The notes under the pieces were generated by a model. That model was not told the origin of the DNA and made no database searches. It saw nothing but the letters and a program-made list of their open reading frames with translations. A stretch of 64,000 nucleotides of DNA from Periplaneta americana (Eukaryota > Arthropoda > Insecta > Blattodea > Blattidae), in the NCBI RefSeq assembly GCF_040183065.1, contig NC_091126.1, positions 143,283,704 through 143,347,703 of the forward strand, in the 5' to 3' direction. Both the position numbers and the translations under genes were made by a program. Shown here piece after piece: positions 29,821 to 40,879 of this stretch; within the stretch, counting starts at the first letter, position 1, and each line of letters starts with the position of its first letter.

Positions 29821-31589
29821 ATGACTACAAGACAGGCAGGAAAAGCGAAGGGAGTGTATGGGAAGTGGAAAGAAGAAAATCTGCAACTCGCTTTAGTTGC
29901 AATATCGGAAGGAGTTGGCGTCAATGAGGCTGCGCGAAGGTATAATATACCTAGTGCCACCCTTAAAAGATACAACAAAACTAAGGATGCTAAAACTAGA
30001 CAGCCCGGTCACCCACTTGATTTGCCACAAGAGGTGGAAAATGATCTTGTGACACATCTTCTGCAACTAGAAAAAATGTTCTATGGGTAAATACATTACA
30101 GCAAAATGTATATTAGGGCCTACATTAGGCCTACAACTTAATTCAATCAAACTTAATATAGGCCTAATACTTAATCTGCTTATTCTTTAATTTCAGACTG
30201 ACACGGAGAAGTGTTATGAAATTAGCATACCAGATTGCAGAGAAGAATAAACTGGCCACTCGCTTCAACAAGGAAACGAAGTCTGCAGGCAAAGAATGGT
30301 TTTCCGGCTTTATGAAGCGCCATCCCGAACTTAGCCTTAGGCAGCCAGAAGCCACATCACTTGCCAGGGCTTCAGGATTCAACAGGGTTGTAGTCGGCAA
30401 GTTCTTTAACACATTGGAACAACTTGTTGACCAACACAAATCAACTGCTGCCAGAATATTCAACATGGACGAGACATGCCACACTGTCGTTCAACGCCAA
30501 GAGAAGATTCTGGCACAGAGGGGAAAACATCAGTTTGGAGCCATTTCTTCGTGTGAGCGAGGTCAGAATGTGACAGGAGTGCATGCCATGAGTGCGAGTG
30601 GCTTCTTTGTACCTCCTATGGTGATTTACGCTAGGAAAAAATGATGGAGTCTCTCACATTTGGAGCACCTCCTAACACCATCTTCCGCTGTCAGGATAAG
30701 GGATGGATGGATTCTGACACATTCTGTGAATGGATTAGGCACTTCATTAGAACTCAAGCCCAGCCCTCAGGAGAAAGTACTGTTGATTTTAGATGGTCAC
30801 AGTAGCCATACGCAATCGCTCAAAACGATTGAGATCTGCCGTCAGTACGGTGTGATTATGTTATCTCTACCGTCGCACTGCACGCACCGTCTCCAACCAC
30901 TGGACGTGCCGTTCTTCAAACCTCTGAACACATTCATGTCAGCTGCCATATCAACGAAGATGAGGGAACTTCCAGGACAGCGGCTGAATATCCAGCACTT
31001 TGCCTCACTGGTAGAAGTGGCATTCCCCAGAGCAGCAAATATGCAGATTGCAATGAATGGCTTCAGGCACACTGGTATTTGGCCTGTCGACCGAAATGTG
31101 TTTTCAGAGGCTGATTTCGCGCCTTCTTTGATGACCGATCGGCTTTTGAATGGTGAGCCATCAGCATCAGCATCTCGGGCAGCAGATGAAGTGGAAGGAG
31201 CAACAACAGCAGCATCAGCAGAGAAAAAGATGGGAGACAATGTGGAGCTACTTTCTGGTCTCTCAGAATATGTGTCAGTGAAGGAAATAAGCCCTTTGCC
31301 TTCGTCTTCAAAATCTGGACAGAGAAAATCTGGAACGAGATACAATGCATCTGGCGTGGTGCTGACCGATACGCCACACAAGAATGCTCTGCAGCAACAG
31401 TCAGATGGAAAGGCCGCAAAGAGGAGAAAATTATTTGATTCGAAAGTTAAGGTGACATCCAAAACACGCTGTGTTATTTGTGGTGAAAGTGAGAACAAAG
31501 ACTGGATTCAGTGCAATCGGTGTGGAAAATGGGTCCACGAAGAATGTGCAACAATTACAGATGAACTATTTTATTACTGTTGTATGTGA
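29821..31589 (+). CDS. Pogo-type transposase with C-terminal PHD-like finger
   Basis: It would bind the element's ends and cut and paste it at TA sites in the nucleus. Exon 1 (29821-30086) starts MTTRQAGKAKGVYGKWKEEN and holds a psq helix-turn-helix (EAARRYNIPSATLKRY). A GT-AG intron (30087-30196) follows; the joined codon gives MFYGLTRRSVMKLAYQIAEKN across the split. Exon 2 has the CENP-B-type domain (GFMKRHPELSLRQPEA), then NMDET (first Asp), LLILDGHSSH (second) and RLQPLDVPFF (third), a DD36D spacing. The tail is Ser/Ala-rich, has a basic KAAKRRKLF patch and ends in CVIC, CNRC, HEEC and CC, a PHD-like finger whose last ligand position is the TGA stop. Reading leaves and regains frame between about 30640 and 30760, so this copy is probably inactive. 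ATG follows TTTACAG, so a 5' UTR intron is possible. Confidence 0.88.
30087..30196 (+). other. Intron of the pogo transposase
   Basis: Donor G|GTAAAT after CTATGG and acceptor TTTAATTTCAG|ACTGAC. The 110-bp AT-rich gap is flanked by codon-perfect joining of a conserved pogo segment (YGLTRR). Confidence 0.85.
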
Positions 31590-31902
31590 AATCATTGCTT
31601 GACACAAATTTTTGTTTAAATAAACAACATTATAGGAGTTAAATGTGTTTAATATGCCTGGTCCAAGTTACACTATCCTCTGGTTCATATTACACGACCT
31701 TGGCTCAAGTTACACGGCTTCGAAATTTTGATTAAATTTTATTTTTGAAGTATTAGAATTAAAATTAGTGAAGTCTTATTCTACTTAGGGATTTATTATG
31801 GCAATCTACCATCATAAAAAATTCAGGGACATTTTTCTCAATATGATAAGTGAGTTACGGCCATTCAAACTTAGGTGGTCCAATATACACGGCCCTCCCC
31901 TA

Positions 31903-32295
31903 TTACATTAATTTATATAGTAGACCTCTAACGTTATACCCTATCTTCTCAAATAATAAAAAACCTGTTTCCTCCTTTGTAAGAATAATTGTAATCTAAC
32001 ATAACTTATTTATTCTTTTCTGAAGTGAAATCCATTTCTTTTTAGATTTGGATTTGATCACTGACCAGAAGGATGATTGGCCAAGGGCTGTTTCAGTATC
32101 GTATTGTTAGTCTGGGAATAATTTTCGAAGGGAAAAACTGTGATAGGGAAAACCTTTTCGCGGAAATTTGCTTCTGGAAAGATACTAGTGACAAGTCAAT
32201 TATATGGATGACAAATGACAAGTGCTAGTAATTTCTGTTGCATAACAGAATTTTATTAATTTGTCATAACTAGCATATTTCAGAAGTGAAATCCG
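31903..32295. other. Pogo flank with right arm of the outer inverted pair
   Basis: About 32105-32175 is the mirror of 28949-29016 (GTCTGGGAATAATTTTCGAA and GCGGAAATTTGCTTCTGG). CAGAAGTGAAATCC occurs twice (32021, 32280), possibly an old target duplication around this arm. Confidence 0.55.
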
Positions 32296-32475
32296 TCCTG
32301 GATGGTACAGTCGGTATAGCGCTGGCCTTCTGTGCCCAAGGTTGCGAGTTCGTTCTCAGTTCGATGGCACTGAAGTGTGCTTAAATGCGACACGCTCATG
32401 TCACTTGATTTATTGGCATGTAAAAGAACTCCTGCGGGACACACCGACGACGCTGATATAATCTCGTTAAATAAA
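32296..32475 (+). mobile_element. tRNA-derived SINE (family C)
   Basis: Head TCCTGGATGGTACAGTCGG (box A-like) and GCGAGTTCGTTCTCAGTTCG (decayed box B). Body CGACACGCTCATGTCACTTG and GTAAAAGAACTCCTGCGGGA. End TCGTTAAATAAAACATAATT then A-rich. The short TCGTTAAATAA tail is shared with family A, hinting at a common LINE partner. Confidence 0.7.
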
Positions 32476-32783
32476 ACATAATTTAAAAAAATTACAAGTG
32501 AAAGACAGCCATATTGGTAAATCGTCTTTCGAATTATTAAGGAAAGTGTAGTATTACTAAAATCAATTTTAAGTGTTATTTAGTTCTGCATGAATTTAAT
32601 TATGGAAGAAGAAAGACAATCGTAACTCATGACCAAGCAGCGCATTTTCGTTCCCAAACGTACAACGGATCGAGTAGTTTCTTCTGGTAGCTACATCTAT
32701 TACGTCACGTAGATGCGTAAGAAGTTCTAATTGCAAGCAGGTACGCATGAGGTCATTAAATACTAATGATGTAATGTATTATA
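32476..32783. other. Unannotated stretch
   Basis: No frame or repeat recognised. Confidence 0.3.
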
Positions 32784-32900
32784 AATATGCCTCTGTAACG
32801 TCATATGACGCAGAAACAACATTCTCTTAGTTTAAATAAATTTTATATGATTTTCGTAAAAGATTTGCTTTTCATAGCCTCAGAATATATGCATGGTGAA
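32784..32900 (+). pseudogene. hAT C-terminal remnant, copy 1
   Basis: The broken frame reads YASVTSYDAETTFS, then FRKRFAFHSLRIY. VTSyDvErtFS..k.il.dfRk.f.f is the hAT dimerisation signature. A diverged copy is at 34868-34990. No intact ends located. Confidence 0.65.
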
Positions 32901-34867
32901 TTTTCCAAACGACTTAAGTCCACATGTTGGGAATTTTGAGTTGAGAGCATGATTATGTTATTGTGTGCAAGGGACATCGTTTAGTAACAGAATGACTTTA
33001 ATCCAAGACTTTTGTACAGTTTTTATTAGCAGCAGAGTTTTTGGTTAAGGGGTAAAGTGACTTTAGTCTTGGACTTAAGTTGTTTTTCCTCTCAAGTGCT
33101 GAAGGAACTTACATAATATATAATTTTAATCATACGTTCAGCTGACAAATTGTTTTTTTGTCTGTTCTCATTGGTAATTCTTTCCGAACTTATCTCACGT
33201 TTACCACTCCTTCCAGTGCATTCTTCATCAGGCAGTTCTATTCAGCCAGTAACACAATCAATTCCCTTTCTACTTCTTGATCATTTTCAGCATCATTCTT
33301 TTTCCACATTTTCCAACACAATGGTTTATCCCCGATCAATGAAACCAATATTCAAGATATTCGTAAAATGCTTAAGTACATTCGTGATGAAGAAGATGTG
33401 CATACATTTTACGAAAACATTATAGCATGGAAGACAACAAAGAATTGAAATATGAAACTAAGCTGTGGTCTCGTTATAACACTCCTAAGAGTTGTCTGTG
33501 CTCTTGTGATTAACAAATTGTTCAAAATATTGTTGTCCAACAATTGCAATAAGGTTATTTTATGATTTTGGTATAAATACATTTAGTTAAACATGTTTGT
33601 GTGTCAGTATCCTAATAATTATGATGCAGGATTGAAGTTAATTTCTAGAACAACTTAAGTCCTGAAGATAATTACATTTTTTAGACCTGAAGAAGAATAC
33701 AAAAATATGAATTTTTATAATAAAACTATTTCTCTTACTTATAAAAAATTATATTGTAACAATATATGATTCCGCGAGACTAAAAACAGTCTCCGGAACA
33801 ACTGGATAATACCCACGGCAGAGCAATGTCGATAGTCGACGTTAATTACTGGCCACTAGCCACCGGGCCGTACAGAGCCGTGTCAAACAAAAGACAATCG
33901 AAATGGTGGTAGTCAAATTCGCGACTATATTCTTAAATAAATCGCTCTATTAGTCAAGTGAAAGATTTATGCCATACAACGACGATGTTCTGAATGCACT
34001 AAAAGAAAATGCTTATGTAGTAAGATCTTAAAGTAGGTTATGACAACGAAATAAAGAGGAAAAAGGTGTCATTCACGGAATATCATTTAAATAACGGAAA
34101 GTAAATTTCCGGTTAATGTTCACCAAAGCATTAAGTAGATAATTATGACCACGTTGCAGTTTTATTTGTGGCCTAGAGAAAAAAAAAACTTTTAGGGGCC
34201 ACGAAATTATTCACAGCTTTAATTATATTACCGTCTATCAATATTACGAGACAAAAATTATCATAAAGGCCATGACCGAGTAGAAACATCGATACCGAAG
34301 AGAGAAATCCATTTGGCCGTGATGAAACAAAAGAAAATGCGAGAGAGATTATAGTTCGAGATAAAATGGACACACAATTTTGATGACCATACTGTTAGTA
34401 ACTGGAGATCGCTTGTAAGATCTGTCTTAATCTTCTATGTAGAAATGTCATCCAAGCAAATTGGTGGTCCAGGGAAAAATCATTGCAATAGATGAGAGTA
34501 ACAGTGGTGCTCTCTCTCAGTAATGTTCAGAACGAAGGAGGTAGAGAGAAAAAGAAACAAATTTCTCCTAACGACACCACAGACCAAAATCATGTTCTTA
34601 TGTTGGCAACATTGTGTATGTAGTTAAATTTGGTGATAAACGTAACGGCACGGTTCAAAGCTACAGTGGTAATTCTCCAGTATAGCGCAGTTTTTCTTTA
34701 ATTTTCTCAAAACTACTTCTAGGGACTTAAGTCGTTTCGCAAATTCACCATTCATATGTTTTCGTTCACTGCAACGGGATAGGTCTTGATAAACGAATTG
34801 TTTGTATATGTTGTGTAAAATATAAATACTGATAAATTTTATATAGATTTTTGTTATTATTATTTTG
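32901..34867. other. Decayed repeat mosaic with GACTTAAGTC words
   Basis: GGACTTAAGT-type words occur at about 32914, 33071, 33650 and 34721. The first (with AATTCACCATGCATAT beside it) is mirrored by the last (AATTCACCATTCATAT). 33160-33260 shares about 60 bp with the reverse of 40484-40560 (CAGTGCATTCTTCAT / CAGTGCACCCTTCAG). Open frames at 33150-33425 and 34173-34373 are not recognisable. Probably one or two old TIR elements. Confidence 0.45.
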
Positions 34868-34990
34868 TCCCTGTAACATCATGTGACGTAGAAAGAACAT
34901 TTTCTTAGCTTAAATAAATTTTACTGGCAGTTATAGTAAAAGATATGAATTTCATAATATCAGAATATATGTTTTTGTTCACCGTAACGG
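34868..34990 (+). pseudogene. hAT C-terminal remnant, copy 2
   Basis: The frame reads FVPVTSCDVERTFS, a stop, then KDMNFIISEYMF. Closely parallel to 32784-32900 at DNA level (TAAATAAATTTTA, GTAAAAGAT), same strand. Confidence 0.65.
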
Positions 34991-35127
34991 AGTGGATTTC
35001 GTTAAATGAATTAATTGAATATATTATATTATATAGAGTATTTACAGTTAATGTGTATCATGTTTACTATTATGTTCTATAATATATATTGTATATAATA
35101 CTGTACCATATTATTATACCTTGAATT

Positions 35128-35175
35128 TAGACACTGAATAACCTGTGAAGTTAAAAGCGTCGTTAAATAAGGTGC
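35128..35175 (+). mobile_element. SINE tail fragment
   Basis: GACACTGAATAACCTGTGAAG and AAAGCGTCGTTAAATAA match the 3' tail shared by SINE families A and B. No head present. Confidence 0.65.
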
Positions 35176-35728
35176 TATTACCACTACTACTAACACCATC
35201 AACCAAAGGTAAGCTCCTCATGCACTTACCTTAGGTACCGCGTAGCAGCTTGCGTTTCATCCGCAGAACAAGACCTGAGAAACGAGAAAACACAACAACA
35301 ATTAAAATAATGTCAATACTATAGAATTGCTTAATCCATATAAAATTAACAAAGGAAAATAGCTTTCAGAATAAACCAAAGATTTTTAAACAAAGAAAGA
35401 TATAGAAAAGAAGTTAAAGAACTCTTTCAAGGGAAGAAAAACTCGTTCCACCGAGGCAGGGTATTGTTCGAACTAAATCATTTATATGACAAAGGGGGAG
35501 AAAAAGAATAGCCGCGAAACAAAGCAATGCTCTCATTTAGCGAAGTCAACAAAGATGTTTGAGACAGTACTGTTTAACAGAATATAAGCTATTTCAAAAT
35601 AGAATCTGTGACAAGGAAAAACACTCTAAGAAAAGTAATACATCATTTATGATTCCGCGACGTTCTGTAACTTAAAATTTTAATGATCATATGCGTGGAG
35701 AGAAATGTTGAAAGAGAAAAATAAAGAA
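35176..35728. other. Unannotated stretch
   Basis: A-rich unique-looking sequence without a recognised frame. Confidence 0.3.
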
Positions 35729-35729
35729 A

Positions 35730-36062
35730 AAAGTAGTAGCAGTAGCAGTAGTACTAGTATTGGTAGCATTAGTACTAGTAATAATGGCACTAGTAGTACT
35801 AGTAGTGGTATTAGTAATGATACTCGCAGTAATATTTGTAGTGGCACTTGTATTATTATTATTATTATTATTAGTAGTAGTAGTAGTAGTAGTAGTAATA
35901 GTAGTAGTAGTGGTAGTAGTAGTGTAGTAGCAGTAATAGTAGTAGTGGTAGTGGTAGTGGTGGTGGTAGTAGTGTTAGTAACAGTAATAGTGGTGGTAGT
36001 AGTGGTGGTGGTGGTAGTGGTAGTGGTAGTGGTAGTAGTAGTAGTAGTAGTAGTAGTAGTAA
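35730..36062. repeat. Degenerate (TAG/GTG)n microsatellite
   Basis: About 330 bp of AGT/GTA/GTG units with a short ATT block at 35850-35873. The long Ser- and Val-rich frame here, and the Leu-rich frame on the other strand, are products of the repeat and not genes. Confidence 0.92.
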
Positions 36063-36379
36063 CAACTCTTTAGCAACGTTTCCAACAACAGAATTTATTA
36101 AGAACTGAAATTCAACGATAGCCAGAAATGGCTGAACATTTTCCCAGCAGCCTTCTCTATCTGTAAATTTACCTCTCGATACAAAGCTTTATTTCCCTCC
36201 CCGAGGAGGCCATGCTACCTATTTTATCATTCTTTAAAATTCATCTTCTTCGGCGGAAGGAGATAAGGACAAAATGGAATGAAAGAAATACAACGTGTCC
36301 CGCTTAGAATAATCGAGAAATTAGTGCTAATTTAAAGCATAAATAATGGTTTTATAACATAAATTATTGTACAACTTGA

Positions 36380-36690
36380 TATAAAAGCTCTCCGAGTTTC
36401 GGAGAATGGTCAGTGTAACTCGATGTGTGCGCCTCAAGCTACTCTGAAGACACCCAAAAGGTACTCAACCTTCTGCCAAGTGTTGTATAACATTTGTGGA
36501 GTGGTTAGCACAGCTGCATTTATAATACGTTGTCTCAGTTTTTCCAAAGTGTCAACTGTATCACGATGGTACACAACATTCGTCATAAAACCCCAGAAAT
36601 AGATCAATGGGCGTCAAGTCGGGTGACCTAGGGGGCCAGGCAAGGGTTCTCCTTGTTGCTGAAAAACTGATCCCGAGGAAGTTGATCAAC
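36380..36690 (-). pseudogene. IS630/Tc1-type transposase C-terminal remnant
   Basis: Broken minus frames give RSPDLTPIDLFLGFYDECC (about 36630-36570) after LAWP-like residues, then KCSCANHSTNVIQHLAEG. WPPRSPDLTPlDfflWG..k..vy is the third-catalytic-residue region of IS630/Tc1/mariner-type transposases. Several breaks. Confidence 0.65.
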
Positions 36691-36896
36691 AACAAAAGTT
36701 CTGCAAATGTCCAGATACACATTCCTTTGATTGTCGCCTCGATGAAGGAGACTAGTCCAATGACGGAATGTTCTACTGAATGACGCCAGGATTGCTTCCA
36801 CGATAAACGTTACTGTGCATGCGAATGAACATGAAAGTGTTTTTAAACCATTGGTGCATAAACTTGGACAGTTTCTGCATGTGAGATGTAAATTAA

Positions 36897-37768
36897 GGTG
36901 AGAGGATGGTATTTTTTGGTGAAAAATGAGTAAATTAAAAAAAAATCTTTAAAATACTCTGTGATATGTGCGGAATGTATAGCATAACATTTTTTTGATA
37001 TTTGTGCCCTTATTGGATGTTGAGTCGCCATTTTTAAACTTCCTGCGTTATGGATTTTTAAATCACTCGCCCACTTTTATTGCTGTTTCCGGTAAATTAA
37101 ATTTTCATAAAGAAATTTATTTTCTTCAAAACAGCCTTCGATATGTGTGGAATGCACTGCATAACATTTTGTGGGTATTCGGATGTTGAGACGTCATTTT
37201 TAAACTTCCTGCGCTATGGATTTTTAAATCACACGCCCGCTTTTATCGGTTTCCAGTAGCTTCATTGTTTTTTGCTACATTGCCAGACAAAAATTGATAT
37301 AATTTCTGAACTATTAAAGATACATGCATGAAGTTTAGAACACACATTCTTTAGACTATTAGGAAACTTTTCTCTGTAACAGAATTTTGTTAATTGATTT
37401 CATTTTAAAATTCAATCGTTTGTTTGGAAGAAAGGAAATCAGAAAAATGTTATTAAATTTTAATTGTTTATTTTACAGACGTAGTATGGACTAATATCAA
37501 AATTCTGTTACAGACAGTTTGTAGAACATGCTTTTGCAAATACATTGCAAAAAAACTGTTTGAATCTATCTTTAAAAACGGTTTAGATATATCGGTTTTA
37601 GTACAATCCTGCATTGGGTATATTTTTTCAAATTTGGGCCCCAAATAATTATTTTTTCAAAATATTTTTATTTGGTTGAGTTGCCACAGCTATGAGCTCT
37701 CTATATACAAAAAATTAATATTTTACACCAAATAGGAAAAAAGTTTTAAAAAATACCATCCTCTCCCC
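36897..37768. mobile_element. TTAA-flanked TIR element, GAGAGGATGG ends
   Basis: Inverted ends GGTGAGAGGATGGTATTTTT and (right) GGGGAGAGGATGGTATTTTT, flanked by TTAA at 36893-36896 and 37769-37772. TTAA targets are used by piggyBac and Kolobok elements. The left half holds two diverged tandem units (about 36960-37110 and 37130-37270) sharing AACTTCCTGCG.TATGG and AATCAC.CGCCC. No transposase seen. Confidence 0.8.
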
Positions 37769-37772
37769 TTAA

Positions 37773-38947
37773 GGCATATGTACACCTTTACATACAAAAA
37801 TTTTCTTTTGTATAATTTTGCTCTGTAAAATTTTTATACAATTGAGAATGGTACCAGAAAGAGAATGAAGTGAACACATCCCTTGAAATTATGTGTATAT
37901 TGTTTTTAAAAATTATTTTGTTTATAATTTTGACATGCAACTTGAAATATGATAGCTCCATGCAGTTTTTAAGATAGAGCCACAGTTTTTTCACTCTTTT
38001 ATAGATAAAACTATTCTTTAGTGCCTGACATGGAGCTATTTTTTATTTTTATTTACATTACTTAAATATTACCATATATGTAACTTACAATAATATTTTA
38101 TGTTGCATAAATCATGTAAAAATCCATAGAAAATTATTAATTATATTAATGTTATTTTACTCATTGTCAGGCACTGGGGGACATTTCAAGCTTCAAAATG
38201 AAATCAATATCTTCTTGGTATCACCATATTTGACTGAGACATCATGCTTGAAAGAATTAAATATTCTAATATTACTATTTGCAGGAAATGAGCCACAAAC
38301 TGTCAGAGCCTAGAAGACTTCATCATCATATGTCACCCCTTAAGCAGCTTCATGTCGTTCCAGTTTCAGCTTCTTTCTGGCGCTCAAATACCTCAGCCTT
38401 GTTTTAACTTCTGTTGTTGAATGTTTATTTTTTTGGGATTTTTGTCCCTATTTCCATTGATGCAACAAATCCTGCGATGGTGTTTGTCCCAGGGTTTATG
38501 CCCATCCTCCTCAGAATTGTAATTTCTACTTTTGGACTCTTATTAAAATGACGTACAACATCATTGACATATAAATTTACAGTTTTATGACTAACAATAA
38601 AAGATTATAAATTACTTCATTATGTAAAAAAGTTTTTTTTCAATCTAATGATAATGCCGAGATATCTGTGCATCTATTTCGGGACCAGAAAGAAGTTTAT
38701 TTTACAAGCAATGCTGGACGAGGGGATTGACTGCTACGAAGATCACTCCAAAAGTAATGCACTCCAAAAGTAAGTGACCGTGGCTTATGACGCAGCATTT
38801 TGGAAAATGGGACTTATCTGAAAAACCATAAGGCATAAATCGAAAATTCTTATATCAAATTAAAGAGAAAATTCTCTATTAAATTAGTTATATTTTGAAA
38901 ATTCTCATTTTTCATCATTTGTTGCGTTTTGTGGGTGTACATACACC
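37773..38947 (-). mobile_element. Second TTAA element sharing the same target site
   Basis: Ends GGCATATGTACACC and (right) GGTGTATGTACACC. Left flank is TTAA (37769-37772); right flank is TTGA (38948-38951), one change from TTAA. A minus-strand coding remnant lies at about 38330-38600. Its left flank is also the right flank of the previous element, so one inserted into the other's duplicated target. Confidence 0.65.
38330..38600 (-). pseudogene. Transposon protein fragment, Kolobok-like?
   Basis: The minus frame (from about 38580) reads VNLYVNDVVRHFNKSPKVEI, then RRMGINPGTNTIAGFVASME and IGTKIPKK before a stop. fN.s....l+.lGI.pG.nt......d..ri..k is a pattern I associate with the tail of some TTAA-type transposases (Kolobok-like), but I am not sure. 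Confidence 0.4.
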
Positions 38948-39014
38948 TTGAAACAATGTCTTTGTCTGATTTTAAATGGTGAGCATTTATTTCTCGATCC
39001 CTCTAAGCGGGACA

Positions 39015-40397
39015 TGGTGTTTTATAAAAATATGAGAGAAAGAAATTAAAGGAACAATGAAGAAGGATGAAAAAAAAAACAAGAAAGTATGGTTGAAAAA
39101 AATAGGTAATTCAAGATGTGGTGTACGGAGAACTTTTTCTGGGATTGATTACAAGTGATTCCTCTGTGTCTTCCTGAAGTAATTCCTAACGCAATCATTG
39201 CCGTGTGCTAAAGGAAGTAAGAAACCAGTACCAGGGCCTTAGCATCCAAACGTGCATGCCACTCATCTGAGTGATGCGATCGCTATCTTGGAAACAAGAG
39301 CCCGCACATTCAAAATAGATTTCACATCTAGCAAGACTCAGACGCAAGCTTCACAGTTAAGTTGCGAGCGATTCCCTCTAGCCTCCAATCTATTCCGAAT
39401 AGCAGCTCTTTAGAAAAAAGAGAACGGAAAGTCATAAAAATATGCCTACTTTGCTTATGCTGTAACAATGTACGCGCGGACATGTTGTAGGCAGGCAGGC
39501 AGCATGTCTTTTGAGAGATCACAGTGCTTGCACGAAGCACCCGTCATCGTACGCTGGCCTGAAGGCGTTGTTTCTCCCGTCTGTCACCCGGGATATCCAT
39601 TTAAATGCAGGGTTTAAAGAGTTCCTTTACCAACGAAAACACAACTCAACTGGTGTGACGAGGCAATGCCGACTCTCTTTGTAATTGGCACACACATACC
39701 CAATTATCTCCTGTGTTTTTTATTTAATCTCTTTGTATGGTTGTGTCTCTTCCCTATAACGTACCTAAACTCCGCTCACTGAGGCGGGCTACTAACACAC
39801 GGCAGAATCCAGCCCGTTGGCATGAAACAAAGTGCAAACTTTAGATAAGTTCTATCTGCTCTTTGTGTAGAACTCAGCCCCTCATCCCATCCTCCGCTGT
39901 GCATGTTCAGATGAGTACGAGCATGGGAGGGATCCCTGTCACTGGTTCACGATGAAAATAACAACGTGGAATTAACCAAAATTAGACAAATTTCTTCCGT
40001 GTTTTTGCCATATGCTAATCCAGCAGATAACTTCGTTTTGAAAACAATGAAAGAGTACATAATATGGAAGCTTAGAAATTAAAGTGGATCGATGTTTCCG
40101 TATAAAGGGCTCGCATTACAGTTTGTCTGATAGCTCGTTACTGCAAACGGAACACTTCGTTAGATCACAAAAAAAAAAAATTAAGAAATGTTACAGCAAC
40201 TAGAAATCGCATCCATACTGAACAAGACTATTAACAAAAAGTATTGTTGCATAGAATATATCACAACAAAGAATAATGCAAATTACCGGTCCCTCAACAA
40301 ATCTTAGACGACAGGTAGAGGATGAAAAGGAAACTAGGAAGATCTTTAAAATGTTCTAAAAGACTCATTTTCCATTATAACACACTAGACGTTCACA
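39015..40397. other. Unannotated stretch
   Basis: Mixed sequence, somewhat richer in GC than its neighbours at 39130-39900. Short open frames (for example 39328-39540 minus) show no domain I know. This is one of the better candidates for host intergenic or regulatory DNA. Confidence 0.35.

Positions 40398-40449
<52 letters not shown>
40398..40449. repeat. (ATT)n microsatellite
   Basis: Pure ATT tract just left of the next repeat, perhaps its tail. Confidence 0.9.
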
Positions 40450-40453
<4 letters not shown>

Positions 40454-40483
40454 AAGACAAAAATAAATTGGCTGGGTAACTGG

Positions 40484-40870
40484 CTAAGTACTGCCTACTG
40501 AAGGGTGCACTGGGAGAAATGGTGAACGGGAGAAAAGTTGGGGCAGAAAAAAATGCCAGATACAGACAACATTAAGATACATGAGTAGTATGCAGAGACT
40601 AAGAGGAAGGCGGAGAATAGGAAAGATTGGGTAATGGTAGGTTTGCAGTGAAAGACCTGACCTTGTTTTACAGAAGTTGCTTTGAACGCACATCGATATA
40701 TAGCCAACATGTTTCCAGTACATGTAATCTTCTTCGAAACTCATGTTGCAAAGCCGATGAAGGGAACGAAGAAGATTACATGTACTGCAAACATTTTGGC
40801 TATATATCGATGTGCGTTCAGAGCAACTTCTTCTATGAAACAACCTCCGTCAGGTCTTCGAAGCTGTTAT
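40484..40870 (-). repeat. Interspersed repeat with an internal palindrome
   Basis: 40672-40740 and 40768-40850 are inverted copies (about 65 bp: AACGCACATCGATATATAGC; AGTACATGTAATCTTCTTC). The right part near 40490-40560 (minus) matches 33160-33260. The several open frames are mirror images made by the palindrome. Class unknown. Confidence 0.6.
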
Positions 40871-40879
40871 CGCCACTCA

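Larger units (their letters stand above)
29136..31900 (+). mobile_element. Near-complete pogo element encoding a psq-DDD-PHD transposase
   Basis: Inverted ends GGGGAAGTCCGTGTAACTTG and (right) GGGGAGGGCCGTGTATATTG, TA at 29134-29135 and 31901-31902. The word GTAACTTGGACC or near versions recurs at 29147, 29162, 29512 and 29530 on the left and 31655, 31680 and 31700 (reverse) on the right, probably transposase-binding sites. A spliced transposase gene fills the middle, with AATAAA at 31619. At 2765 bp it is the only near-full-length autonomous-type element in the window. Confidence 0.92.
36296..39014 (-). mobile_element. Tc1/mariner-type element with two TTAA elements inside
   Basis: Inverted ends TGTCCCGCTTAGAATAATCG and (right) TGTCCCGCTTAGAGGGATCG. 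The right part is only 38948-39014; nearly everything else is the two nested elements. The left part (36296-36892) carries a minus-strand transposase tail. Target duplication is unclear; TA occurs 4-8 bp outside both tips. Confidence 0.7.

Noticed and set aside
31063-31498. Long minus-strand frames opposite the pogo transposase
   Set aside because: Shadows of the recognised plus-strand gene.
35705-36073. Long Ser/Val-rich frame and its Leu-rich mirror
   Set aside because: Produced entirely by the TAG/GTG microsatellite.
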